Assembly (NCBI RefSeq): GCF_947507565.1
Contig: NC_089176.1
Coordinates: forward strand, 558,001-622,000
Length of the DNA stretch: 64,000 bases
Reading direction: 5' to 3'
Origin: Oscarella lobularis
Lineage: Eukaryota; Porifera; Homoscleromorpha; Homosclerophorida; Oscarellidae
The number at the start of each line of letters is the position of its first letter. Position 1 is the first letter of the stretch. Below the pieces are notes generated by a model that saw only the letters and a list, made by a program, of their open reading frames with translations, was not told where the DNA came from and did not search any database. Shown in pieces: positions 1 through 9,571 of the stretch. Both the position numbers and the translations under genes were made by a program.

Positions 1-528
1 TGAGAATCAAATTCTACAATCGTTCATATGAGCTAATTTTACAAATTTACCACGTGATCATCTCTGCTGCTGCTGCTGTTCAACGCATAAACGGCATTTC
101 GACTCGGGAGAAGGTAATTTCGAGCGAAGCCTCGTTTTGCAACGATTTCCTCGCCTTTTTGTCCCACGCCTGAGAAGGCGCAATAGAAGACCATAAACCG
201 CGAGAAGGATTAAATTTAAAGCCAACCGTCAACGTCTTTGATCAGTCGGACTCGAATTCTCGGCTTTCGATTCGGCTTTTGCCTCCAGAGTTTCGATTCC
301 TTCTTTGTTCCCAAGTGCCTTAGCTAGAAGACGCCTGAAAATTTAATTCGAAACTCTCTTCGGTACGGAAGCGGTACATTTAGACGAGAAAAAGCTCGAC
401 AAAGCATTGCAGATCTTCCGTAGTTATGTACGGCACCCGGTAGATCGACCAATACGCGTCGAGGGTTGTTCCGTCGTTAAATAAATTAATATCACTATCA
501 CTATCACTTCCCGGATAGGCTGGGAATT
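1..528. other. Upstream region with no gene seen
   Basis: No convincing reading frame or family was recognised. It contains a short CTG run near 65-80, one CACGTG hexamer at 51-56, and presumably the promoter and 5' UTR of the following gene. Confidence 0.4.
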
Positions 529-3130
529 ATGAGCGAGCGACAAGCAAAGAACGTTCTAACCTCGGCGGGAGTGCGTTTGCTACGCGATTCTCTTCCTACA
601 AACAGATTCAAAGATCGGTTTAAGACCGAGGATCCTTCAGAAGAGCCTCGTCGAGGTGCAGTTGACATCTCGATCTCCCCATAGCCGCGTTTAGTCAATC
701 GAATATCTAGAAAAAGACAAAAATCGCTCGTTTAGTCGAGCCTGCTCCGCTTGTCACGCTGAATTTCAAAACAGAGAGCAGCAGGTGGGGCAGAAAAATC
801 CGCGAAACGAGAATGGACACATTTCCTGTCAGGTTCAGCATTACAAACTCGACTGGCATCGTCTGAATATCAAGCGAAAAATTCTCGGCTTGACAGCGGT
901 GGCTGAAGAGGACTTTGAAAAGATTTCCGGTACCTATTTAGAATTTTGACGTCACTTCTATAGTACCCAAAAAATTTTTAGGCGACGTTTCAAGCATATC
1001 GGGTTCGGGAAGCGAGGGAAGCAGCGATACTGAGTCGGAATCCTTTGGGCAACAGCAATCATCATTGACGTCGTCCATTGTCCATCAGCGCTCATCGAGA
1101 CAGTACTTCATTACGAGAGACAATCAATTGTTTTCCGTCTACAGATGCGTTTTGAATCAGATGGAAGACGGCAGTTTTATGGTAAAGACATTTTTCCGCC
1201 AGTCAATCAATTAATTAATCAATCGATCGATTGATTTACTATTAGATTCCGGAGTCTTCCGCGTGGATCATCGTAATGCTGTCCGGTGGTCACTTCGCCG
1301 CCGCCGTTTTCGAAAAGTAGGTACGCTGCCTCTAAGCATCTTTCAATTTTCTCACCGAATTGCGACAAGGGACGAAGTGATTTCGCACAAGACATTTCAT
1401 CGTTACACCGTCAGAGCGAAACGAGGTACGGCGCAGTCGACGAGAGATTCTCAACAGGGAGGAAAGCAGCCAAAGTAAAAGATCACATTTGAGAGATTCC
1501 CTTATTAATCGATATCTTCTCAAGATCGGCCGGCGCGTCGTTGAGGAGACACAACGAAGCCGCTCTAATAGACGTAAAGGCCACCAGTGTCCAAGACCGA
1601 AATTGCGTTTATTTTATTTCATTTATTTATTTAGGATATTCGCGAGCTATTTCAACAATGGTCGAGTTATATAGAACGGGCTGACAAAATCTTTTTGAAG
1701 ACGCCCGGACGAAATAGGAACGTCTTTCTTTCGGGACCGCATCCTCTTTTGACGAAAGAGAGAAGGGTGTCGTCTATTCCCTTCACCACGCGACGTCCCA
1801 CCTTCAAAGAGGTGCGTCGCGTGCACGGAATGTTGTCTTTTATACGATTTCACGAGAACGAGAGCGGCGGCGCGGATAAGGAAACGACGAAAGCGGAAGT
1901 CAAGGATTTGACAGAGGAAAAAATCTCGCCTATGGAACCTCTGAGTGTTCAGCGCGATGAATGCCCCAGCAGTGGGGATTTAGAGATGCAGGAAGACCAA
2001 AGAGGCATTTCTGTTATATCGGTATCAAAAACCAACGAGGTACTATCTGAAGAAGAAGGAGAAGAAGAAGAAGAAGATCCTCATTCTGCAGCTCTTGTTT
2101 CTAGTATGTTCGTTACTTTTTAGCGTCATACTCGCGTTTTTTTTCTTTGTAGAATCGACTAGCACTATTGATTCTGAATTTGCCGCTGCCTGCCGGTCCG
2201 GCAGCGTCGATGCTGTGAAACTCATTCTCGATCGATTGGAGCGGGAGAACGGCGAGGATTTCTCGACGACAGAAAAGTTGTTGAATCGAAAGTTTGGAAA
2301 GCAAAGGGAAACGTGTCTGCACATCGCCTCTCAATGCGGACACACTTCGCTCGTCGCGTTTCTTCTGATGATCGGATCAGATCCCGCTCAAAGGTAAGTC
2401 TACAAGCAGTGCTTATTTAACTGTCGTTAAGTTTTCGTTTTAGAGACAAACTGGGAAGACCTCCGTATGCTGTGGCAAGAGACAAGCCGGCTAGAAATGC
2501 TTTCAGACGCTTCATGGCAGATTATCCGGACAGATATGACTATGCAGCGGCTCAAGTAAAGCGTCATATGGTTTTCCTTTGTCGAACTTTTTTTCTAGGT
2601 ACCGAGTCCTCTGACTGAAGACATAGAAAAGGAGAAGGACAGAAAGAAACAGGAGAGAAGGAAGATACAACAGAAAGCAAGAAAAGAGAAGAAAAAGGTG
2701 ATAGTGTAGTACACGCTGTGCATCGTAAAAATCGGGTCCATCTCTGCACAGGAAGAAAAAGAGCTGCTAAGGAAGAAAGAAGAAGAGGAAGAAGAGAAAC
2801 GAAAGTGGGACTCGTTGAGCGACCGAGAAAAAGCAAGTTCATTTATAACAATGAATCAATGCATAAAGGAATCAGTGACGTTTGGTTTTTAGAGGGCTCT
2901 AGCGGCGGAAAAACGATTGGCAAAGAGTAAAGTAGCAAACGCTTCTGACGTGGCGATGCAATCAGGGTAAGATTTTAGTTGGGATTAGTCTATTAATTGG
3001 AAGTTGGAATTTTAGCGAAGTGTGCAGCTCGTGTCGACGCAGTTTGGCTGGCATAACGCCGTTCTCGCGACTTCAGTACAAATACTGCTCTATGGGCTGC
3101 CTGAAGGATCACAAGCAAACGCTCAGATGA
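529..3130 (+). CDS. ANKZF1: VMS1/ANKZF1-like peptidyl-tRNA hydrolase, multi-exon
   Basis: Members of this family release nascent chains from stalled 60S ribosomes and recruit p97/VCP. Traced exons begin at 529 ([10 protein letters not shown]), 711, 833, 982, 1246 and about 1366. In order the protein has a C2H2 finger split across exons (ACSACHAEF, then [12 protein letters not shown]), the VLRF1 catalytic core ([12 protein letters not shown], then [19 protein letters not shown] with the expected active-site Gln), an acidic stretch, ankyrin-like repeats ([20 protein letters not shown]), a charged coiled coil, a VCP-interacting motif of the form RX5AAX2R ([11 protein letters not shown]), and a C-terminal zinc finger ([14 protein letters not shown]). 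The domain order matches the animal family from end to end. One intron (2833-2892) has a GC donor. The first intron (656-710) is the least certain splice. Confidence 0.93.
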
Positions 3131-3330
3131 GCCAGTTACGGTATGTGATATCCTCAGGTAATACGATATCTTCCTCGTGGCCACGTCATAAGATTGTAAT
3201 CCCTTTTTTCCTCGCCATCCTCCTCCTTTCCACCGTCAGTAAAAGATTGCAAGAATAACTATTGGCTATATATAAGAAGTAGCTACCATCAAACAACAAA
3301 CGAACAAAAGAACACCAAAAATTAATTTTT

Positions 3331-6000
3331 CTAAGATGCTGGCCGTTCTTTCATGGGAATGTCGCCGTTTTTGTACTCCGAGCCTTTATTGACTTCCTCC
3401 ATTTCCATTGCTCGGGCGTAGAACTCCTCGGGATCTTCACCTATGCAGCAGTCGTCTATGCACGTTTTATTTTTAAAAAATCGATTCTTCAAAAAGTTTC
3501 CTCCAACGCAGACGACCGTAGTGACGCCGAGAACGACGAAAATTCCAGCGATTTCTGTAAGTTTGATAGTATCGACTTCACTGACTTCGCTTCCACTGTC
3601 GCACTTGGAAGCCCAAACGAAATGTCGATTATAGAGCTGCGACAATAAGCCAGATTCCCAGTACGATTGAATACGCTCGCTAATCGGCTCGAGCAAGGCG
3701 CTACCTCGCTGCATTGGAAAACCAAGCTGCTGGCGCTGAAATTCAATATCAGTTGTGTACACGGAGCAATTTGTAAGAGCGGTGTACAGAAGAGTCGGCT
3801 TATCTGAAACGTACGCTTCAATCGTCTTCTCTTCGAGATATTTCACCGATTTGTTAGTGTGAACTTCCAAAACATTATTCAGTTTCCTTTCGACGTAAAT
3901 AAAATTCGTGCTCCCCGGCAGAGCACCCACTGGAACGTTAATGAGATCGTCGACTTGGCTAAATGGCACCGTGATTTCCTTCGACAAAAGGAATGTTGTC
4001 AGCACGGCGGTGTAGGCGGCATTGATGACCAGAAGACTCAGTAGCATGACGAGTAGCCAAGCGCGACCGGGCAACGACGTCACTTTGTCGTCTTTGTGCG
4101 TACCGAAAAAAGCCGAAAAGCTTATCCAGAGTGCCTCGCCGAATTTTAACGCTGGATGATAGGCTCGATTCGATTCGGTCAGAAATAGAACGATAGCGCC
4201 GAAGACAAAGAATGCGAATAGAAGTAACCAGACGCCGTAGTCGAACGGCGCGAGAAAACCCCACATTCCCGCCTTTGCACGAAGACCGGGTCGAAGTATC
4301 ATAACGCCTAGACCCGATGTATGATAGCTCGTCGTAAAGTCGACTAGCGCTTCTCTTTTTGTCGTTATGGTAACGTCAGCGGCGGCCATGGTGTGACGAT
4401 TATTTGGACTGGCGATGTGATAGATTAGTTCGTTGTAGGTGCCATTCCACTTTTCCAATTCGTAGCGAAAACCAATATCCTTAGAAAGTTGCTTAAGTAA
4501 GTCGATGGCGTAGCCGGAGTATTGATTCTCTTTATTATTATTATTCGGGACGAAAGTCGCATACGGAGGACTGTCGATAGTCAGAACGTAGATCGTTTGA
4601 TTGAGAGCATTGTCTCGATCTGGGGGCGGCACATTGGAAGAATTGTAAAAAGTAATTGAAGGGTAACGATTGCTCAAGTCCAGACGCTTGTCCACCGTTT
4701 CTCCGCCCGGCGACCATTTGCCGACCAATTGAAACGTACTGTTATACATATTTATGATATTGTACGCTTTGGCGCGCTCTCCCGTCTCCGCGTCAAATGC
4801 CACGTCGCCGGAAACGCCTTCAAAAGTCACGTTGCGAATGTAGTCGAGTAGAACGTCTCCCTTTTCTAATTGGGCCAGTCGAGGCGCTCCAGGCACGGTG
4901 GGAAGCTGGAGCCACGTGAAATCATTTTTCTCTCTGATAAACCGATCGAGTCCCCGTGCTATTAACCAGACGGCGTCGTAGGTATAGAGCTCATATGCAC
5001 TGGTAGTATTCAGTGAAGGATGCAACTTCTGCCATTTTACAGCTCGATCTGGAATCGCCGTGCTCGTACTGATCGATCCCTTCATCAGGTCTAGAAGCTC
5101 GGTTGAGAGCATTTCCGCTGGAGAATCGACGCCATTTACAATCCACACGAATTCCGGTCCCACGAGGTGAAGTCGTTTGGCCGCCTTGAAGACGTAGATA
5201 AGCTGACTATCTTGGACACTTAGAACAAAAATCCGAGTCTTTAGTATTTGAAGATTTTTCAGCGACGCTTCCATTCGGTTGACAATTTCTGTTTCTTCAT
5301 CGTCGCCACTCGAAATCGCTCCCGTCGACGCCGGCACTTCGACTGTATCGATGACGTTTATACCTTTCGCGTAGGCCAAACTTTCAAACTCCAACAAACT
5401 GCTTCGACCGTACTCGTCCTCCGATCGCACTACGGCGACGTACGACCAACCGAAATGGGAAATGATGTCGACCATGATTTCGCTTTCGAGTCGAGACGAA
5501 GGACAGAGCTGGAGAACGTAGCGATGCACTTCGTGAAGCGACAACGCCAAACTCGTCGCCGTCGGCGTGACGAACGGCACTTTGACTCGCGTCGCTAGCG
5601 GAGAGACAACTCGTGCGACCGTAGACAATCCCGGTCCAACGACGGCAACGGCTCGCTCGCCATTTAGTTTAACTGCACCCTCGAAACCTTCCCAAGTGTC
5701 GCCGTACGTGTCAATAGACTGAGGGACGAGCAGCGCGTTGGGAAGCACGTTTGGATCGTTGTTTACGTCCTCGACGGCGAAAGCGAATGCGTCCCACTCG
5801 CTGTTTCCTGTCGGTTCTGCCGAACGAGGTATAAGGGCACCGATCGGGATGATCTTGAAGTTGTCGTAGTCGCCGGGAAAAGGAAAATTGCCGCTGCCAC
5901 TCGCCGACGAAAAATCATTGAAATTGAATGGAGCGACGGCGGCGGCGGCGGAGAGACTCGCGGCAAGCAGTGATAGATAGACAGGTAGAATGATGGCCAT
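3331..6000 (-). CDS. Ionotropic glutamate receptor-like channel, intronless
   Basis: One uninterrupted frame of 889 residues from the ATG at 6000; the frame extends upstream to 6090 only through a GTG. It has a signal peptide (MAIILPVYLSLLAASLSA), a periplasmic-binding-like amino-terminal domain (about 50-430), ligand-binding lobe S1 (about 470-565), M1 (about 585-607), a pore loop (ALWISFSAFFGTHKDDK), M3 with AAYTAVLTTFLL in place of the usual SYTANLAAF, lobe S2, and M4 (about 815-835). The S1 arginine that normally holds the ligand carboxylate is present (TTKREALVDF). The acidic S2 residue that binds the ligand amino group is not obvious, and Gly sits at the Q/R-site position. Sponges have their own iGluR subfamily, which this could represent, but the ligand is unknown. 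The lack of introns is unusual here. It converges on the VMS1 gene, 200 bp away. Confidence 0.9.
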   Translation of the reverse strand: MAIILPVYLSLLAASLSAAAAVAPFNFNDFSSASGSGNFPFPGDYDNFKIIPIGALIPRSAEPTGNSEWDAFAFAVEDVNNDPNVLPNALLVPQSIDTYGDTWEGFEGAVKLNGERAVAVVGPGLSTVARVVSPLATRVKVPFVTPTATSLALSLHEVHRYVLQLCPSSRLESEIMVDIISHFGWSYVAVVRSEDEYGRSSLLEFESLAYAKGINVIDTVEVPASTGAISSGDDEETEIVNRMEASLKNLQILKTRIFVLSVQDSQLIYVFKAAKRLHLVGPEFVWIVNGVDSPAEMLSTELLDLMKGSISTSTAIPDRAVKWQKLHPSLNTTSAYELYTYDAVWLIARGLDRFIREKNDFTWLQLPTVPGAPRLAQLEKGDVLLDYIRNVTFEGVSGDVAFDAETGERAKAYNIINMYNSTFQLVGKWSPGGETVDKRLDLSNRYPSITFYNSSNVPPPDRDNALNQTIYVLTIDSPPYATFVPNNNNKENQYSGYAIDLLKQLSKDIGFRYELEKWNGTYNELIYHIASPNNRHTMAAADVTITTKREALVDFTTSYHTSGLGVMILRPGLRAKAGMWGFLAPFDYGVWLLLFAFFVFGAIVLFLTESNRAYHPALKFGEALWISFSAFFGTHKDDKVTSLPGRAWLLVMLLSLLVINAAYTAVLTTFLLSKEITVPFSQVDDLINVPVGALPGSTNFIYVERKLNNVLEVHTNKSVKYLEEKTIEAYVSDKPTLLYTALTNCSVYTTDIEFQRQQLGFPMQRGSALLEPISERIQSYWESGLLSQLYNRHFVWASKCDSGSEVSEVDTIKLTEIAGIFVVLGVTTVVCVGGNFLKNRFFKNKTCIDDCCIGEDPEEFYARAMEMEEVNKGSEYKNGDIPMKERPAS

Positions 6001-6306
6001 GGGCTCTTGTTTTGAAGTGCTCACTTCGTTGTTTCGTGGGAGATTGAATTTGCTCGCGTGAGACAAGCCGTCTCCTCCACGTCTTCTCACGATAAGGCAA
6101 GCTGGGTGATGTCTAGCACGCTAGTGACGAAGTTTCACTTGCAGTATCTGAAATATATTCTTTAGACCACCAAAAGACACGCAGAGAAGAATCAGAACCA
6201 GATACGATTATCATTATTAAAATCAGATGCAGAACTACTAACAACTACGAAGTCAACAGCAATTACACGGTGAACTCGAAATAGGTAAAATCTACAATAT
6301 ATATAA

Positions 6307-7471
6307 TCACTGTTCCCCCTCAAAACTGTTCCCCTTAGCCCACGCTTCATTGCGAAGACGCACATAAATATTCGCGTCCTCGAGCAAGAGTCGCGGAAGC
6401 TTTAGCTGCGGTCTCAAGCGATTGGCGGCGGCGGCGGCACGGAAAGAAGCGGCGCACAATTGAGCGCCCGCCTTAACCATCCATTCCGTCGACAAAACGA
6501 GATTCGCAAGCGGATCGCCCATGGCGTCGTCTTCGAGCGGACATCTCGTCTCCAAAACGTCAACGAGATTCGTCGAATTTTTCTCAATTAATTCCACTTC
6601 CAATCGACGAATTTCCCACGGTTCGTCGGAGACGTTCACGCGAACGGAAACGATGTCGTCCGGACGAATTCGGCGACCGTTCGACAGGCAAAACGCCGGC
6701 CCCGAAAAAAATATTTTACTCCACAAAACGGGTCCCCTTCGGGAGAAAATTGAAAAATTTTCAATGGTGTAGCCGTGGCGCCAGGCGTCGTCTCCGACGC
6801 TGTCCACTTCGCCGGTGAAGATATTTCCTTGGCCCATGTCGGCTTCTTTGACGGCGTCGANNNNNNNNNNNNNNNNNNNNNNNNNNNNNNNNNNNNNNNN
6901 NNNNNNNNNNNNNNNNNNNNNNNNNNNNNNNNNNNNNNNNNNNNNNNNNNNNNNNNNNNNNNNNNNNNNNNNNNNNNNNNNNNNNNNNNNNNNNNNNNNN
7001 NNNNNNNNNNNNNNNNNNNNNNNNNNNNNNNNNNNNNNNNNNNNNNNNNNNNNNNNNNNNGGCGTCGACGATCTCGCGATACGGGCACTCGGTTTGGATG
7101 TCGAGGAGTTCGCGGGGTGGCGTGTCCCGAAAGGGAGCCCACGCGTCGCCGAGGCTTAGTACGATCAGGCGTTCGCGTTCTGGGTGGCGGTTGTATTGGC
7201 CGACGCCGAGAAAGAGGCCGAGGTGATGCGACGAGTCGTTTGCTTGCATTTCCGATCGTATTCGTTCGACGATCGTGTTTGGGTTGCGATAAAGAGGAGT
7301 TTTGACGGTGGAGATGGAACGAAAAGGGCACTGCTTTGTCAGTCTGGCCACAGGATGATGGCGAGCCAACAACATTGTGTCTTTGATCACGTGAAGCCTT
7401 ATAGTCGACATCCGGGTAAATACAAGAATTTCTTTGTCTTTCCAGAGGCGTCGTCGCGCTGTGTGGACCAT
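6307..7471 (-). CDS. Unrecognised protein interrupted by a sequence gap
   Basis: Two open stretches on the minus strand flank a run of N. The N-terminal part (from the ATG at 7471, or 7411 or 7375) is basic with hydrophobic patches and could be a mitochondrial presequence (MSTIRLHVIKDTMLLARHH). It continues with FLGVGQYNRHPERERLIVL. The C-terminal part (6307-6860) contains GNIFTGEVDSVGDDAWRHGY and ends in an Arg/Leu-rich helix-like segment. If the flanks are joined at their shared 8 bases, the frame runs through without interruption. I do not recognise the family. No introns are seen. Confidence 0.55.
6861..7060. other. Assembly gap, exactly 200 N
   Basis: A run of 200 unknown bases, a typical scaffold placeholder. 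The left flank ends and the right flank begins with ggcgtcga, so the true gap may have zero or negative length. Confidence 0.95.
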
Positions 7472-7932
7472 CTATGGTGTGACTATCGATCTCTGGTGCG
7501 ACTGCAGGAGACGGTCAAGAAGAAACGCTAGCGAGGAGTGCCTCCCTCTGAGGTATCCTCCTTTGCGCATCCACTCACTGGTAAGCAATCCTGCGTCGCG
7601 AGCACTCGCGCTTCCTCGCATTCCGTTCACTTCTTCTTTCCTATAAAGCCGTTGGTCTCGCGAGAAAAGGAGTAGGGAAGCTCGAACACCAATGGATGTT
7701 TCCCTTGGGGGGGCCCCTGTGAAACAGACGTGGTCATTAGCTGGCAGCCACCAAGACCACTTATCCATTGTCCATTTAATGGACATTCAGGTAATCTAGG
7801 TTTATTTGAGTTGAAACGTCTCCACGTTCTTCTCTTATTACCGTAATTAGTATTACGGTACAACAGTAGTTTAGATTTCCATTTAGTTAGGGTCTTTAGT
7901 TCTGTCCATCACATTCCAATATCAACAGTGCG
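7472..7932. other. Intergenic region with no gene seen
   Basis: Several short frames occur but none has family features or a credible start. This is probably the shared upstream region of the minus-strand unknown gene and the first sulfatase. Confidence 0.4.
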
Positions 7933-7938
7933 CACGTG
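7933..7938. promoter_or_regulatory. CACGTG E-box before sulfatase 1
   Basis: A palindromic CACGTG lies 21 bases upstream of the ATG at 7960. The other three sulfatases have the same hexamer near their starts, which suggests bHLH control such as a TFEB/MITF-like CLEAR element. The binding role is inference. Confidence 0.4.
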
Positions 7939-7959
7939 CGCCTACTCACTCTCAGACTC

Positions 7960-9507
7960 ATGATGCTTCTCCTTACGCTAACGTCTCTGTGCCTCTTCAT
8001 CAGCACAGCAGTCTCAACCGAACTTCCAGAGAAACCAAACGTCATTATATTCTATGGTGATGACGTTGGATACGGCGATCTCACTCCGTATGGCCATCCC
8101 ACAAGCTCCACCCCAAATCTCGATCGAATGGCTCTCGAAGGCATGAGAATGCTTCAGTTCTACTCAGCCGCTCCAGTTTGCTCTCCTTCGCGCGCTTCTC
8201 TCATGACTGGTCGCCTTTATCCCAGGACGGGAGTCTATTCGAAAGGCACCAGTACAAACACGGGACTTGGCGTTTTCAGCCCCGAATCCATTGGCGGACT
8301 ATTAGAAACCGAAATAACCGTTGCTCAACTGCTAAAACAGCAAGGCTACGCGACAGGAGCGCTGGGAAAATGGCACTTGGGCATAGGCGAAAAAATGAAA
8401 TATTTTCCAACGAAGCGTGGCTTCGACAGTTATTTTGGCGTGCCGATGACTCAAAACGAATGCATTTCAAACGCCGGCGGACGCTCGTTCGGTCCGTGTC
8501 CCATATTTCACAACGAAACGATAGCCGTGCAACCGGGCGACGTTCTCAATATCGACCAAATGTACGTCGACAACACGAAAGATTTTATCACCACGCATCA
8601 GGACGAGCCGTTTTTCTTCTACTTCGCTTCCCATCATACCCACATGCCTCAATTTGCATCGTCGTCGGTGCGAAATACGACTCTGCGAGGCCTATTTGGC
8701 GACTCACTTGCCGAGCTGGATTACAGCGTCGGACAAGTGCTGGATCACCTAGTCTCCTTGGGCATACAAAACCGAACGCTGGTCGTTTTCAGTTCCGATA
8801 ATGGTCCCGAGCTCAGTGACAAGGAATTAGGTGGGGAGCAGGGTCCACTGAAATGCGGCAAAGGAACGACGTACGAAGGTGGCATGCGCGAGCCCGCTAT
8901 ATTCTGGTGGCCAGGGGTTATTGCTCCCAATACGGTATCATTCGCTTTGGGTAGTACGCTCGATCTCTCCGTCACCGCTGTCACTCTCGCCGGCGGAAGT
9001 ATGCCAAAGGACCGTCCAATTGACGGCTATGACCTTACTGAAGTTCTGACGGGGAAAACGTCTACGGGGCCGCGCGATCGGATGTTTTACTATAGCGGTA
9101 GTTACCTCATGGCCGTACGACTTCGTCAATACAAAGCTCATTTTTGGACGAAAGGAAGCCACTGCGGAAATACTTATCACGATCAGGACTGTTGGGACCA
9201 GACTCCGCTGAAGAGCCACACTCCACCGTTGCTTTTTGATCTGGAACAAGATCCGAAAGAAAGATTTCCTCTCGACGTTACGTCGTCTGAGTTCGCTCCG
9301 ATATTTAAAGAAATTGTTGCGGCGGTGGGAGAGCACAACAAGACGATGACGTTCGGGAATCCGATGATTAGCTTGGGTGCAAATAAGGATTTTTTTCCTT
9401 GTTGCAGTCCGTCTTGCTCGCCTAGACCAGACTGTTGCAAGTGCTCTAACGGCACTCGCACCAGCGAGAATCTAATGGGCGTCACCTTTCCAGAAACCTT
9501 GCTGTAA
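7960..9507 (+). CDS. Arylsulfatase A-like enzyme 1
   Basis: A secreted or lysosomal sulfatase of 515 residues. The frame runs back to a GTG at 7936, but the first ATGs are at 7960 and 7963, followed by a clear signal peptide (MMLLLTLTSLCLFISTAVS). Catalytic features are intact: metal-binding GDDVGYGDL, the formylglycine motif CSPSRASLMTGR, GKWHLG, SHHTHMPQF, SSDNGP and KCGKGTTYEGGMREPA, the last being highly characteristic of arylsulfatase A. The C-terminus is Cys-rich (CCSPSCSPRPDCCKCS). Family members hydrolyse sulfate esters such as sulfatides; the actual substrate is unknown. There are no introns. It is first of four tandem copies. Confidence 0.95.
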   Translation: MMLLLTLTSLCLFISTAVSTELPEKPNVIIFYGDDVGYGDLTPYGHPTSSTPNLDRMALEGMRMLQFYSAAPVCSPSRASLMTGRLYPRTGVYSKGTSTNTGLGVFSPESIGGLLETEITVAQLLKQQGYATGALGKWHLGIGEKMKYFPTKRGFDSYFGVPMTQNECISNAGGRSFGPCPIFHNETIAVQPGDVLNIDQMYVDNTKDFITTHQDEPFFFYFASHHTHMPQFASSSVRNTTLRGLFGDSLAELDYSVGQVLDHLVSLGIQNRTLVVFSSDNGPELSDKELGGEQGPLKCGKGTTYEGGMREPAIFWWPGVIAPNTVSFALGSTLDLSVTAVTLAGGSMPKDRPIDGYDLTEVLTGKTSTGPRDRMFYYSGSYLMAVRLRQYKAHFWTKGSHCGNTYHDQDCWDQTPLKSHTPPLLFDLEQDPKERFPLDVTSSEFAPIFKEIVAAVGEHNKTMTFGNPMISLGANKDFFPCCSPSCSPRPDCCKCSNGTRTSENLMGVTFPETLL

Positions 9508-9558
9508 CACTTCTTATCCCTTTTCGGTCGATTTTAAATCCCCTCATATGAAAAGCAT

Positions 9559-9564
9559 CACGTG
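9559..9564. promoter_or_regulatory. TCACGTG E-box before sulfatase 2
   Basis: CACGTG lies 7 bases upstream of the conserved ATG at 9572, within a stretch (tcacgtgct) shared with sulfatases 3 and 4. It could reflect shared ancestry of the duplicated leader rather than selection. Confidence 0.4.
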
Positions 9565-9571
9565 CTCCACA

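Noticed and set aside
6000-6090. 30-residue N-terminal extension of the glutamate receptor
   Set aside because: It begins with GTG. The ATG at 6000 starts a clean signal peptide, as expected for this family.
7936-7959. Start of sulfatase 1 at GTG 7936
   Set aside because: Non-ATG starts are not expected here; the ATG at 7960 gives a normal signal peptide.
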